A stretch of DNA of 34,143 bases, from positions 1 to 34,143 of the forward strand of contig NZ_JWMA01000080.1 in NCBI RefSeq assembly GCF_000812465.1, given 5' to 3'. The notes below the pieces were generated by a model, which worked only from the letters and a program-made list of their open reading frames with translations, was not told where the DNA came from and searched no databases. The stretch's first letter is position 1. Each line of letters begins with the position of its first letter. Both the position numbers and the translations under genes were made by a program. Of the stretch, positions 25,713 to 34,081 are shown one piece after another. The stretch is from Cupriavidus sp. IDO. Lineage in GTDB: Bacteria; Pseudomonadota; Gammaproteobacteria; Burkholderiales; Burkholderiaceae.

Positions 25713-26241
25713 AGTCTCTCTCCAGTCCATGTCGACCAACGTATTAACAACTACCTTGCTTCTAGCAAGGAACCCGTCGCCACCTGCCGCGACTAACTTT
25801 TAACCCTCACCTACCTGTTCGTCTTTGGGTAACGATTGACGCGTGCTCGCCATTAACGACGCACTCACGTCTGCGAATAGCGGTTGACCGATCAATCAGC
25901 CGAAATCATCTTCTTAAGCTCATTCGACCAGTAAATGTGTGGCGATCGCGTCACCGATCGGTGAAAGTCAGGTCTATGGTTGTCGATCTCTTAGGGGCTA
26001 TCCCTGATAGGAAACCGTTACCTTATGAGCGGATGATACGTAGCGCTATGAGACCCGGCGAGGTTCGACGGTGCCAACGTAGAGGTCATTTGGTGTCAAA
26101 TTACCGACAGTGGCGGCGCGATATTGAATCAGTGCAAGGGCGGCGACAACGAGGCCACATCAACTGGACGTAGCTGTAACCGATAGCATCGAACACTTCT
26201 TGTGAAATCAGCGATCCCGGACCTTTCTTCGGAGAAACCTT
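25713..26241. promoter_or_regulatory. Divergent control region between tautomerase and AraC genes
   Basis: 529 bp without a clear gene. A perfect 14-bp palindrome, TCACCGATCGGTGA, lies at 25951-25964. A second dyad, TTGACCGATCAA (TTGA and TCAA arms), is at 25884-25895. Both carry the core CCGATC. They sit between the two divergent promoters and are candidates for the AraC-type regulator or another operator-binding protein. Confidence 0.5.
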
Positions 26242-27366
26242 GTGCTTAACATGTCATCGGATGACCCGCCGCCGACCTCTCCCGACTACCTGCGAAATTT
26301 GGCGATGGATGCTCCAACGCAGAGGGTGTTTGGGTTACGCGCATTATTTGCAGAACTCGCAGACCAAGGCGTGCCGGCCGACCAGTTGCTGGCGGGCTCT
26401 GGGATAACGACTAACCAGCTAAGTGACCCCCGATCCCTAGTCTCGCGCCGACAACGGCTAGTAGTCTATGACAATGCGCATCGTCTATCCGGTCGGCCGG
26501 AGCTAGGGATCTACGCTGGTAAAAGACAACGCATGAGCGATTTTTGCGTCTTCGGATACGCAATGGCAAGCTGCAGCACGCTGGGCGACGCACTCGATCT
26601 GGGCCTAAAGCAGTTTCCGCGCGCCACGCATACCGTTCCACTAGGTTCTCGCATCGAAGGCGACCTCGGCATTTTGTTCGCGCCCAATGCCACCTTTTTA
26701 GGAGACGCATTGCCGTTTGTTAGCGAGTTTTGGTGCAGCTCGATGAATGGTTTGTTTTGCAATATTTTGGAGGCGCCCTTTCCCTCGATTCGGATGCTCG
26801 TCTCATATCCCGCCCCCTCGTATTGGCGCGAGTACGAGACGCAGTTCGGCTGCCCCATCGAATTCGACGCGGGGGTCAACGAATGGCACTACGACGCGCT
26901 AGCGCGTGATCTGGTGCTGCCGAACGCGAATCCGATGACCACGAGCATCCTTCAGTCTTTCTCGTGGGATCCGCCACTAATAGACGAAGCCAAAGGCCTT
27001 GACCTGGTATCTACCATCACCGCCATGCTTATGAATCAAAAGGGTGACATTGGAAACATCGATTCTGTAGCCGAAAGACTGGGACTGTCCCTGCGGACGC
27101 TGCATCGCCGCCTCGCGGCCGGAGGCGTCACATATAAGTCAATCGTTGATGAGGTGCGCCAAAGACTGGCCTTCCGGTTCCTTAAGCAAACCACGATGAC
27201 GATCGAGCAGATAGCGGAGCAGACAGGATTCTCAGACGCCTCCAACTTCCGTAAGGCTTTCAAAAGGTGGACAGGCCGGACGCCGAGTGACGTGAGACAT
27301 CCGGAGGACAAGAACGTCTCGCAACCACCGTCCGAGGCGTCGTTCAATTCAAATCCGCGCCTTTGA
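26242..27366 (+). CDS. AraC-family regulator, OruR/arabinose-binding-domain type
   Basis: 374-residue regulator. The N-terminal part (about residues 30-215; VFGLRALFAELADQGVPADQ, FGYAMASCSTLGDALDL) is the Arabinose_bd-like domain of OruR/AnoR-type regulators. The C-terminal AraC helix-turn-helix covers about 260-350: SVAERLGLSLRTLHRRLAAG, then IAEQTGFSDASNFRKAFKRW TGRTPSDVR. Both recognition helices are present. A GTG at 26242 and an ATG at 26251 both follow GGAG; I keep the GTG. It is divergent from the tautomerase-BKACE genes, so it is the probable activator of that cluster in response to its substrate. Confidence 0.92.
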   Translation: MLNMSSDDPPPTSPDYLRNLAMDAPTQRVFGLRALFAELADQGVPADQLLAGSGITTNQLSDPRSLVSRRQRLVVYDNAHRLSGRPELGIYAGKRQRMSDFCVFGYAMASCSTLGDALDLGLKQFPRATHTVPLGSRIEGDLGILFAPNATFLGDALPFVSEFWCSSMNGLFCNILEAPFPSIRMLVSYPAPSYWREYETQFGCPIEFDAGVNEWHYDALARDLVLPNANPMTTSILQSFSWDPPLIDEAKGLDLVSTITAMLMNQKGDIGNIDSVAERLGLSLRTLHRRLAAGGVTYKSIVDEVRQRLAFRFLKQTTMTIEQIAEQTGFSDASNFRKAFKRWTGRTPSDVRHPEDKNVSQPPSEASFNSNPRL

Positions 27367-27911
27367 GCTGGCTAGAAACTGAACTGCGTTTGCTTTCCTG
27401 CTAATCAACGAGTAGAACACGCCCGCGCAATGCCGCGCGGCAGCGCACGGTCGCGAACGTTCAGTCCATAGCGTTCGTTCGCGTGAGTGCCGCCAACGCG
27501 CGCGGGAGAGCCGTAAAAACGTCAGCAGAGCGGCGACAGTCCGAACTGACGGAGCTTATGACCCAACAGACGGTTTAACTCGTCGCTCGTCATGATTGCG
27601 CTCGCTCACCTTGCACTGCCAAAAAGCAACGCTTGATTGTGCCAATCCGATCTCAGCGGCTTCCCGGTGTGTTACGTCCTCGACGTACGGCGCGATTGAC
27701 TGGTCAGAGCGCCAGCCGAAGAAGGCTTGTCGATATCCGATTCATCGAGGCCCCTGCGGCGGCCCGTTTCCTTGAAGTCGGTCGCACAGGTACTTCTCAA
27801 GCAGTGCGGATGCAGATCGGCGAATTCAGGATGCCTCAGGCCGATCTGGCTGACGATCCCTTTCACCCGGTTCAGGCTCAGGGGCAGACCAGTCCGGCTC
27901 TGGAACAGAAA
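27367..27911. other. Decayed stretch, possible integrase remnant
   Basis: About 545 bp. A minus-strand frame at 27672-27866 contains RHPEFADLHPHCLRSTCATD, which resembles the HPHxLRHTxAT catalytic box of tyrosine recombinases, though the conserved His is Ser here. The assignment is weak. The rest holds GC-rich sequence without a recognised gene. Confidence 0.35.
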
Positions 27912-28200
27912 CGGTACGTCAGCATTCGCTATAGCGAGCGCCTGGCCGAGGCGGCCATCGAGCCGTCGGTCGGTAGCCGGGGCGACAGCTACACAGCTAC
28001 GACAACGCTTTGGCTGAGACGCTCAGCGGGCTGTACAAGGCTGAGCTGATCCATCGTCGTACTGCCTGGAAGACGCGTGAATCCGTTGAACTGGCCACGC
28101 TGGAATGGGTAGCCTGGTTCAATCACCACCGGCTGATGGAACCCTTCGGCTATATCCCGCCAGCCGAAGCCGGGGCGGTTCACAACCCGCCGTCAACACA
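27912..28200 (+). pseudogene. IS3-family transposase C-terminal fragment with 8-bp duplication
   Basis: End of an IS3-family OrfB integrase. It begins RYVSIRYSERLAEAAIEPSV then GSRGDSY, and continues in another frame as DNALAETLSGLYKAELIHRR (with the last catalytic Glu), ESVELATLEWVAWFNHHRLM and EPFGYIPPAEAGA. The frame changes because ACAGCTAC occurs twice in tandem (27985-27992 and 27993-28000). Removing one copy joins the halves exactly. OrfA and the first two catalytic Asp residues are missing. Confidence 0.85.
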
Positions 28201-29274
28201 AGAGCACGGAGGCCGAATCTTCGGTCTCGTAGACCTGCCCCCACGACGCAAGAACGCGGACCTGCCTGAACAGGTTCGCTATTTCAAACGTCCCTCGTAC
28301 CTCGTCTGCGACGATCGTCAAGATGCTTGCACTCAGCGTTTGATCCTTGACCAACCGGCTGAACAAGCGAACAAGCGAACGACAATCATCGTCGTTTGCA
28401 TCCCCTTGTCCTTGTCCACGGCCTGGAGCGCGAACTGCGTATAGTCGGCCAGCGGTGCAACGACAGCCCTCTCAGCCTCTGTCGATCGCCAGCCTGGAGA
28501 AAAGCGCCCAACGCGCGACGAGCCTTCATGTACCGGACTTTCGGGGTAGTTGTCGCCCGGATGGTAGGACCGGCGCGAAGCCACACCGTCGTCACCGAGC
28601 CAGCGAGCGAACCATTGTGGCGATCCGCTACGACTGCCGGCCTCGGCAGTATCGAATAGTTCCCGTTCCCGATTCCAGACGCGATTCACCTCTCTCGCCA
28701 GGGAATTAAGCCAGAGCCCATGCTTCTCCTACGCAAGCAAGGGACTCGGGTGACGGTACGGACGGAATGGGCTGCCATCCCACATCGCTGCGACCTGCGG
28801 GATGCAAATGCAGGCACGTGAATGTTCACGGCGACAAGCAGGCGACATTCCGCGCATTGCTATTTGTCCTTACCCAGCCCAGCGGACTCAACGAGCAGTG
28901 GAGCCACAATGACCACCAGCAGAGCGCGCTCAATGCACTACCTGAAAATGCATCATAGAGCACCCCCCAGAGGCCGAGCCGCCGATTTTTGATGAATTTG
29001 AAAAAATTCTTTCCTCTTTTCCCTCTTCTTCCCACCGGACATGTTTCCTAAAGTAGCCAACAAGAGTCGCAAGAGAAGCGTACCGAACGAGACCGTCGGA
29101 TGCAGTTCCGCTACATCGCGACAACACCCCACCGCTGCTCGCCGCAAGCTCGTCAGTGCATCTTCCGCCAGCCGTCAATAGGCGTGGGCGAAATAGCTTA
29201 GTCCTAGCTCGATGACCTGACACTGGCGCAGCCGCCTGCTTACGCAGAAACGAATAGTATTCAAGGAACACATC
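28201..29274. other. Long gene-poor stretch between IS3 remnant and flavin reductase
   Basis: About 1,070 bp. Several short frames exist on both strands; a minus-strand one at 28333-28689 has a protein-like middle (SPQWFARWLGDDGVASRRSY) but I cannot name it. I see no complete gene, RNA gene or terminal inverted repeats. It probably holds several pieces of dead elements and, at the right end, the promoter of the flavin reductase gene. Confidence 0.4.
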
Positions 29275-29985
29275 ATGTTGATTGACCCAAGTACCCTTAG
29301 CGCGGCATCGAATTACAAACTGCTGATCGGCTCTATCTTGCCCCGCGCAATCGCATGGGTCCGCACCGAGTCAAAAGACGGCATCGCAAACCTTGCGCCA
29401 ATCTCCTTCTTCACTGCCGTTGGACGTAAGCCGCCAATGGTTTCGCTCTCGCTTCAACCACGCTCAGATGAAGTTACCTTGAAGGACACCTTTGTCAATA
29501 TCCGAGACACAGGAGAGTTCGTAGTCAACGTCGTTAGCCTGGAACTGGCTCATGCAATGCATCGCACCGCCTACGAATTCCCTTCCGATGCCGACGAGTT
29601 CAATGAGGTCGGGCTTGAGAAGGCTGCATCAGTCGTAGTACGTCCTCCCCGAGTTAAGAATGCACCTATCGCGATGGAGTGCAAGCTCAATCGCATCATT
29701 CCCATCGACAAAGACCTTGACCACGTGGTGTTTGGTGAAGTGGTGCGCTTCCATATCCGCGATGATCTCTATCTCGACCGCGGCCGCATCGACACCGCGG
29801 GGCTGCAAGCTGTCGGACGCCTAGCTGCCGAATACACCCTCGTCAAGAACGCCTTCACGACACCCCTTGACGAGCAAGTGCTTGCCGCCTTCCAGAACAA
29901 GCGCATCGAACGACTCGACGCGCATGACGACGGTTTCTCTCCTATCGATACAAATGCTTGGTCTGCTTCCGGCGCTACGCGTTAG
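29275..29985 (+). CDS. Flavin reductase family protein (FMN-binding split barrel)
   Basis: 236-residue member of the flavin reductase-like / FMN-binding split-barrel family, which supplies reduced flavin to monooxygenases or binds FMN itself. Family motifs are ILPRAIAWVRTESKDGIANL, NLAPISFFTAVGRKPPMVSL and VVNVVSLELAHAMHRTAYEF. The C-terminal part has HVVFGEVVRFHIRDDLYLDR. The start ATG 29275 follows AAGGAACACATC. It leads a plus-strand group with the hydrolase fusion (56 bp later) and the truncated hydrolase. No flavin-dependent monooxygenase is in the window, so its partner is unknown. Confidence 0.92.
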   Translation: MLIDPSTLSAASNYKLLIGSILPRAIAWVRTESKDGIANLAPISFFTAVGRKPPMVSLSLQPRSDEVTLKDTFVNIRDTGEFVVNVVSLELAHAMHRTAYEFPSDADEFNEVGLEKAASVVVRPPRVKNAPIAMECKLNRIIPIDKDLDHVVFGEVVRFHIRDDLYLDRGRIDTAGLQAVGRLAAEYTLVKNAFTTPLDEQVLAAFQNKRIERLDAHDDGFSPIDTNAWSASGATR

Positions 29986-30041
29986 TCCTATAAATCACTT
30001 TGTAGCAAGCCTTAATCAATTCGGCTAACCACGTTACCCCT

Positions 30042-30663
30042 ATGACCAATTCTATGCTCCAAGCACAGCAAACCACACTCGTATTTATTCATGGATTCCT
30101 CGATGGCGCCACCGTGTGGAGCGATGTCGTTGCAACCATCGGCGACTGCGCCGCGAGTGCTCAGTGTCTAGATCTTTCAGGAATGGGGGGCCGTTCCGGC
30201 GAGAGCGGCCCATACAGCCTCGACCGCTTTGCGGAAGACGTTGCCACCCAAGTTCGTGCACAGGCCGGACCGGTTGTCCTCGTAGGCCACAGCATGGGGG
30301 CGCAGATTGCCGAGTTGGTAGCGACACAACTCGGAGAACAGGTCCGAGGCTTCGTGCTCGTCACGCCTGTTCCTTTGAAAGGAGCGGGTCTGCCGGACGA
30401 GGTTATGAAGACTTTCCATGCGATGGGTGGCAATCCTGATGCGCAACGGGAAGGCCGCCGCCGATTCTCGGTCAACCTAGACGATGTTCGTCTTGAGAAG
30501 CTAGGAATGCTCGGCGACGGAATCATAGCCTCGTCAGTCGGCGTGCTCGCCGACACTTGGAACCGCGGCCACCACTTGGGGGAACAATGCAGCCAGTATG
30601 AAGGCCCGGTGTTGATTGTCCGGGGAGAAGGTGATCCCTTTGTCACCGAAGAGATGGTCACTA
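30042..30663 (+). pseudogene. Alpha/beta-hydrolase/NTF2-like fusion gene, 5' part (split by IS630)
   Basis: First 207 codons of a 386-residue protein whose 3' part is at 31777-32315. It holds an alpha/beta-hydrolase core: FIHGFLDGATVW (oxyanion hole), Ser84 in VVLVGHSMGAQIAE, and the acid in IVRGEGDPFVTEE. The catalytic His is on the far side of the insertion. Deleting 30664-31776 (IS plus one TA copy) rejoins ATGGTCACTAGT to TCTGTGAAACCG in frame, giving EEMVTSSVKPRFNH. As it stands, translation runs 5 codons into the IS and stops at 30678-30680, so the enzyme lacks its His and should be inactive. Confidence 0.9.
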
Positions 30664-31774
30664 GTCCACTGCGTCATTGAATTGGCACCGGACGAATTCG
30701 CCGCGATGGATCGTCGTACTTCCACTTGATTGGCTTGGGATTCTTGTTGTGTTGGCGGATATAACGCATCAACTTGCGATCCAGGTCCTTCACCGAGGTA
30801 AAGACGCCGCGTGCGATCACATCGCGCTGAATACGCGCGAACCAGTTCTCGACCTGATTGAGCCAGGACGTGTAGGTCGGCGTGTAGTGCAACCGCACGT
30901 TACGGTGTTCCTCGAGGAAGGTCTGTACGCGCTCGGTTTTGTGGCTGCTGACGTTGTCGCAGATGACATGGATTTCTTGCTCCGGCCGCTGACTGGTCAC
31001 AACGTCGGTAAGGAAGGCCACGAACTGCTCGCTAGTATGGCGGGGCGCGGTCTTGCCGATCACCTCCCCGGTTGCCGTGTTGAGTGCGGCAAACAGGCTG
31101 AGCGTGCCGTTGCGCTTGTATTCAAAGCCGTGACTTTCGGCACGCCCTGGCGACAGTGGCAACATCCGGTCCTTGCGGTCCAGGGCCTGGATCGCGGTCT
31201 TCTCGTCCACGCAGAACACCGCCGCATGCGCCGGCGGGTTCAGGTACAGCCCGATCACGTCTGCGGCCTTGGTCTCGAAGTTGGGATCATTGGAGATCAT
31301 GTGCCGCTCCAACCTGTGCGGGCGCACGCCATGTTTGCGCCAGATGCGCTGCACGGTCGAGACGGATACGCCCCCCAGTTCCGCGGCAAGCTTGTAGCTG
31401 CTCCAATGCGTCGCCCCGTCCGCGGGCTTGCGCTTGAGCGTGTAGCTCAGCACACGCGCCTCGAGCTTTTCCGGCGGCTGCAGCGGCGCTCGTCCAGGGT
31501 GGCGCGCGTACAAGCCTGCCAGGCGCTCGGCCAGAAACCGGCCCGACCAACGCGAGATGAAACGCGAATCGCAACCCAGCCGCTCAATGATTGCGTCGCG
31601 GGACTCGCCGTCTTCAAGCATCAGGATCAGCTTGGCCCGACGCGCGTCGGCCGCTCGAATGGTTCGGCTGCGCGTCGCCGCCAGCAGTTGTTCACGCTCG
31701 AGTTCGGTCAGATTCATTTTTCCCATGCACCTGATCTAACCATGAATGGGGTGCTTTTTCAATGACGCAAGGAC
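30664..31774. mobile_element. IS630-family insertion sequence, intact, 1111 bp
   Basis: Bounded by TA copies at 30662-30663 and 31775-31776, the target duplication typical of IS630; the site is CTAG. The terminal inverted repeats begin GTCCACTGCGTCATTGAA (left) and GTCCTTGCGTCATTGAA (right, on the opposite strand). One transposase gene fills it. Intact ends, an intact gene and a cleanly split target argue for a recent insertion. Confidence 0.92.
30674..31726 (-). CDS. IS630-family transposase
   Basis: 350-residue transposase of the IS630/Tc1-mariner superfamily. N-terminal helix-turn-helix domains (LTELEREQLLAATRSRTIRA; IIERLGCDSRFISRWSGRFL) are followed by the DDE catalytic core: Asp in FCVDEKTAIQA, Asp in VICDNVSSHKTERV, Glu in SWLNQVENWFARIQRDVI. 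All three acids are present. It lies antisense to the gene it splits. The ATG at 31717 (MNLTELERE) is an alternative start. Encoded by a single frame without shift, so probably active. Confidence 0.95.
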   Translation of the reverse strand: MGKMNLTELEREQLLAATRSRTIRAADARRAKLILMLEDGESRDAIIERLGCDSRFISRWSGRFLAERLAGLYARHPGRAPLQPPEKLEARVLSYTLKRKPADGATHWSSYKLAAELGGVSVSTVQRIWRKHGVRPHRLERHMISNDPNFETKAADVIGLYLNPPAHAAVFCVDEKTAIQALDRKDRMLPLSPGRAESHGFEYKRNGTLSLFAALNTATGEVIGKTAPRHTSEQFVAFLTDVVTSQRPEQEIHVICDNVSSHKTERVQTFLEEHRNVRLHYTPTYTSWLNQVENWFARIQRDVIARGVFTSVKDLDRKLMRYIRQHNKNPKPIKWKYDDPSRRIRPVPIQ

Positions 31775-31776
31775 TA

Positions 31777-32315
31777 GTTCTGTGAAACCGCGCTTTAACC
31801 ACCCTACCGTCATTTCGATCGGCAACGCAGGCCACTGGCCACACGTCGAGCAACCTGAAGACTTCGCCACAAACCTTCGTGAGTTCCTAGCAGCGGTCGA
31901 CGCGACCGCCGTCCCCGCTCAAGGGTGGACCCGCGCGTTCGAGCAAAAATCGGAGAATTCTTTTGCCGACGCCTTTGCGGTGGACGTCGTCCTCGAAGCT
32001 AGCGTGCTAACCAGGCCCGCCGTTGGCATCGATGAGGTGAAGACAATAATGGGGACTGCCAGCCAAATCTATGAGGCCCTGGCATTCACATACGAAGCTC
32101 ATAGCGGCCTGCAAAACTATCTCCAGTGGGAGGCGCAAGCCTTTGGTGGCGAAAAGCTGTTTGGAGTCACGGTCCTGACCAAAAATGAGGAAGGAAAAGT
32201 TGTCCATGCAGCAATCCACCATCGGCCGCTGGGCGGTGCCCTGAAGTTCTCGGCTGAGCTGGCGCGACGGCTGCAAGGGAAGATTGACCCCGGTTTCTTC
32301 TACACCGGATCTTGA
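31777..32315 (+). pseudogene. Alpha/beta-hydrolase/NTF2-like fusion gene, 3' part
   Basis: Codons 208-386 of the split gene. It starts with the end of the hydrolase domain, including the catalytic His in GNAGHWPHVEQPEDFATNLR. After a linker (AAVDATAVPAQGW) a second domain of about 130 residues follows: SFADAFAVDVVLEASVLTRP, QIYEALAFTYEAH, and the end HHRPLGGALKFSAELARRLQ. This has the pattern of SnoaL/NTF2-like alpha+beta-barrel domains. An in-frame ATG at 31746 inside the IS right end could drive separate production of this part. The stop is 17 bp before the next hydrolase start. Confidence 0.85.
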
Positions 32316-32332
32316 CCTATCAGGAGCTTGAA

Positions 32333-32980
32333 ATGGTGACACGGACCGATGTGGAATTTGAAGTAGATGGCAACGTCAAGCTTCGCGGGTGGCTATTTGT
32401 CCCGCCTGGCGATGGCCCGCGACCGGCCATTACGATGGCGCATGGCTACGCTGGCGTCAAGGAACACGGCATTGAACCATTCGCGAAAGCCTTTGCTGAG
32501 GCCGGATTCGTCGTGATGCTGCACGACCATCGCGGGTTCGGTGCGAGCGAGGGCACGCCTAGGCAGGACGTGGACCCCTGGCGACAGATCGCGGACTGGC
32601 GACGCGCTATCAGCTACCTCGAAAGCCTGAATGTCGTCGATTCCAAGCGCATCGGCCTGTGGGGAACAAGTTACGCTGGGGGGCACGCCATCGTACTTGG
32701 CGCGACAGACCGCCGGTTGCGTTGTGTCGTCGCACAGGTACCAACCATCAGCGGTTATGAGCAGGGTCTACGCCGCATTCCACCGGAAAATGTAGGTGCA
32801 ATCGAGGAAATGTTTGCCGATGACGACCGAGCGCAGCTGCAGGGCGAACCGCCGCGCCGTCAGGCAATTGTGAGCACCGATCCCAGTTGTGAACGGTTGT
32901 CTAAAACCGGCACTAAACGGCGGCGCGGCTTAAAGATGCGGAGCAACTCCTGTATTGCAGGACGTCCCGAGGTCTTCTGA
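32333..32980 (+). pseudogene. Truncated alpha/beta hydrolase, paralogue of 22714-23622
   Basis: N-terminal about 185 residues of a CocE/S15-like hydrolase, from ATG 32333 with AGGAG upstream. It has TMAHGYAGVKEHGIEPFAKA, HDHRGFGASEGTPRQDVDPW and the nucleophile Ser113 in WGTSYAGGHAIVLGATDRR. The same motifs in the same order occur in the minus-strand gene at 22714-23622. After IVSTDPSC (about 32890) the native sequence stops and the frame runs about 30 codons into an IS21-type element to a chance stop at 32980. The Asp and His of the triad are lost. Part of the flavin-reductase group. Confidence 0.85.
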
Positions 32981-32998
32981 TCCGATATTGAAGGTTGT

Positions 32999-33049
32999 CA
33001 CCGGGCGCGTCGGAACGAGCCCGTAGGGCGAGTGCAGACGCGCCCGGTG
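32999..33049 (+). repeat. Long inverted repeat in the IS21-type leader
   Basis: CACCGGGCGCGTC (32999-33011) and GACGCGCCCGGTG (33037-33049) are perfect 13-bp arms with a 25-nt loop. It lies between the left end and the first gene of the element, where it could block transcripts entering from outside, or be a transposase-related site. Confidence 0.7.
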
Positions 33050-33258
33050 CGGGCATTCCGCAAGGTGGTGACGTCGCAGTAGGGATGCGGTAAAAGGTTG
33101 GCTTTACCGCCGAAAAGAAACAGGCACGACACCGGTCCAAACCGCCAAGTTCATCCCGATGTCGTGCCCCACTCGTGCCAAGGGCGCGCGTGCCGGGCCA
33201 GTATGGCACGGCTCGCCCATCCCGTCGAGGCCGCTTCGGCATAACGGGGGAATTGCCG

Positions 33259-33699
33259 ATGCCGGCCACGGGCCGCCTCTTTGTGTGCGCCCATTGCCGG
33301 GCGCAGGTCATTGTTTGCCGCCGCTGCGACCGCGGTCAGATCTACTGCAATGGCGGCTGCTCGCAAACAGCGCGCCGCGCCAGCCTGCGCGAGGCCGCTC
33401 AGCGCTATCAACGCAGCCGCCGCGGCCGCTTGGCCCACGCGGAGCGGATGCGCCGCTACCGCTGTCGCCAAAAGAAAGTGACGCATCAGGGTTCCGCCGC
33501 GCAGGCCGCCGATGCTCTACTGCCGCTGACCTTGACGACGCCGGCCAGAGCACCGGCGCCCGCTGGCGCCTCAACACCGGTGCCTGAGCATTGCCACTTC
33601 TGCCGTTGCGCATATTCGGGCTTTGTCCGCCTCGGACCACTGCGTCGTCGGGTCTTCCGTGATGTTCGTACGACTGACCGCACAGGACACGACCCATGA
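33259..33699 (+). CDS. Cys-rich accessory protein of IS21-type elements
   Basis: 146-residue protein with an N-terminal cysteine cluster: CAHCRAQVIVCRRCDRGQIY then CNGGCS, suggestive of a zinc-binding module. A very basic helix follows (RRGRLAHAERMRRYRCRQKK), and a CHFC pair lies near the C-terminus. I recall such proteins encoded just before istA in some beta-proteobacterial IS21-like elements; their role is not established, and a DNA- or RNA-binding helper of transposition is a guess. The ATG 33259 has GGGGGA upstream. Its TGA overlaps the istA start as ATGA (33696-33699), so the two are translationally coupled. Confidence 0.75.
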   Translation: MPATGRLFVCAHCRAQVIVCRRCDRGQIYCNGGCSQTARRASLREAAQRYQRSRRGRLAHAERMRRYRCRQKKVTHQGSAAQAADALLPLTLTTPARAPAPAGASTPVPEHCHFCRCAYSGFVRLGPLRRRVFRDVRTTDRTGHDP

Positions 33700-34058
33700 C
33701 CATTGGAGTAGAACTTGAAGCCCAGATCCTGCGTTACTACCACGTCGAGAAATGGCGCGCCGGCACCATCGCGCGCCAGTTGCATGTGCACCGAGACACC
33801 GTTCAGCGCGTGCTGGCGCAGGCCGGTCTGCCCAGGATTGGTAGCGTGCAGCGGCCCTCGCAGATCGACGCCTACCTACCATTCATCCATGAGACGTTGA
33901 AGAAGTTCCCGTCGCTCACGGCCAGCCGCCTGTATGCGATGGTGACCGAACGCGGCTACCGCGGGAGCCAGCACCACTTCCGGCACATGATCGCGCTGCA
34001 CCGGCCGCGCCCACAGCCGGAAGCCTATCTGCGTCTGCGTACCTTGCCCGGCGAGTAA
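33696..34058 (+). pseudogene. istA: IstA transposase, truncated after 120 residues
   Basis: N-terminal part of an IS21-family IstA. The helix-turn-helix reads ILRYYHVEKWRAGTIARQLH then VHRDTVQRVLAQAG. The continuing segment PEAYLRLRTLPGE is normally followed by QAQVDWG, the start of the catalytic core. Here GAG is followed at once by TAA, exactly where a 12-bp inverted repeat begins. The DDE core is therefore missing and the protein cannot catalyse transposition. An insertion of another element is the likely cause. Confidence 0.85.
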
Positions 34059-34081
34059 TCGAAAGCTTGCGATTACTCGCC
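34050..34081. repeat. 12-bp inverted repeat at the istA break
   Basis: GGCGAGTAATCG (34050-34061) and CGATTACTCGCC (34070-34081) are perfect arms with an 8-nt loop. The first six bases belong to istA. Downstream, TAATAGGAAGGA and TAATCGGAAGGA are near-identical direct copies, as seen in IS termini carrying repeated transposase sites. The window ends before an element can be identified. Confidence 0.65.

Larger units (their letters stand above)
32898..34058 (+). mobile_element. IS21-family element, left part only
   Basis: The element appears to begin near 32898 (TGTCTAAAACCGGC), just where the hydrolase homology ends; IS21-type ends usually start with TG. It then carries a structured leader, a Cys-rich accessory gene and the start of istA. 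The istA frame stops at 34058 in front of an inverted repeat, so istB and the right end are not present here. Confidence 0.7.

Noticed and set aside
30677..31765. 362-codon plus-strand frame across the IS630 element
   Set aside because: Opposite strand of the intact transposase; composition is not protein-like.
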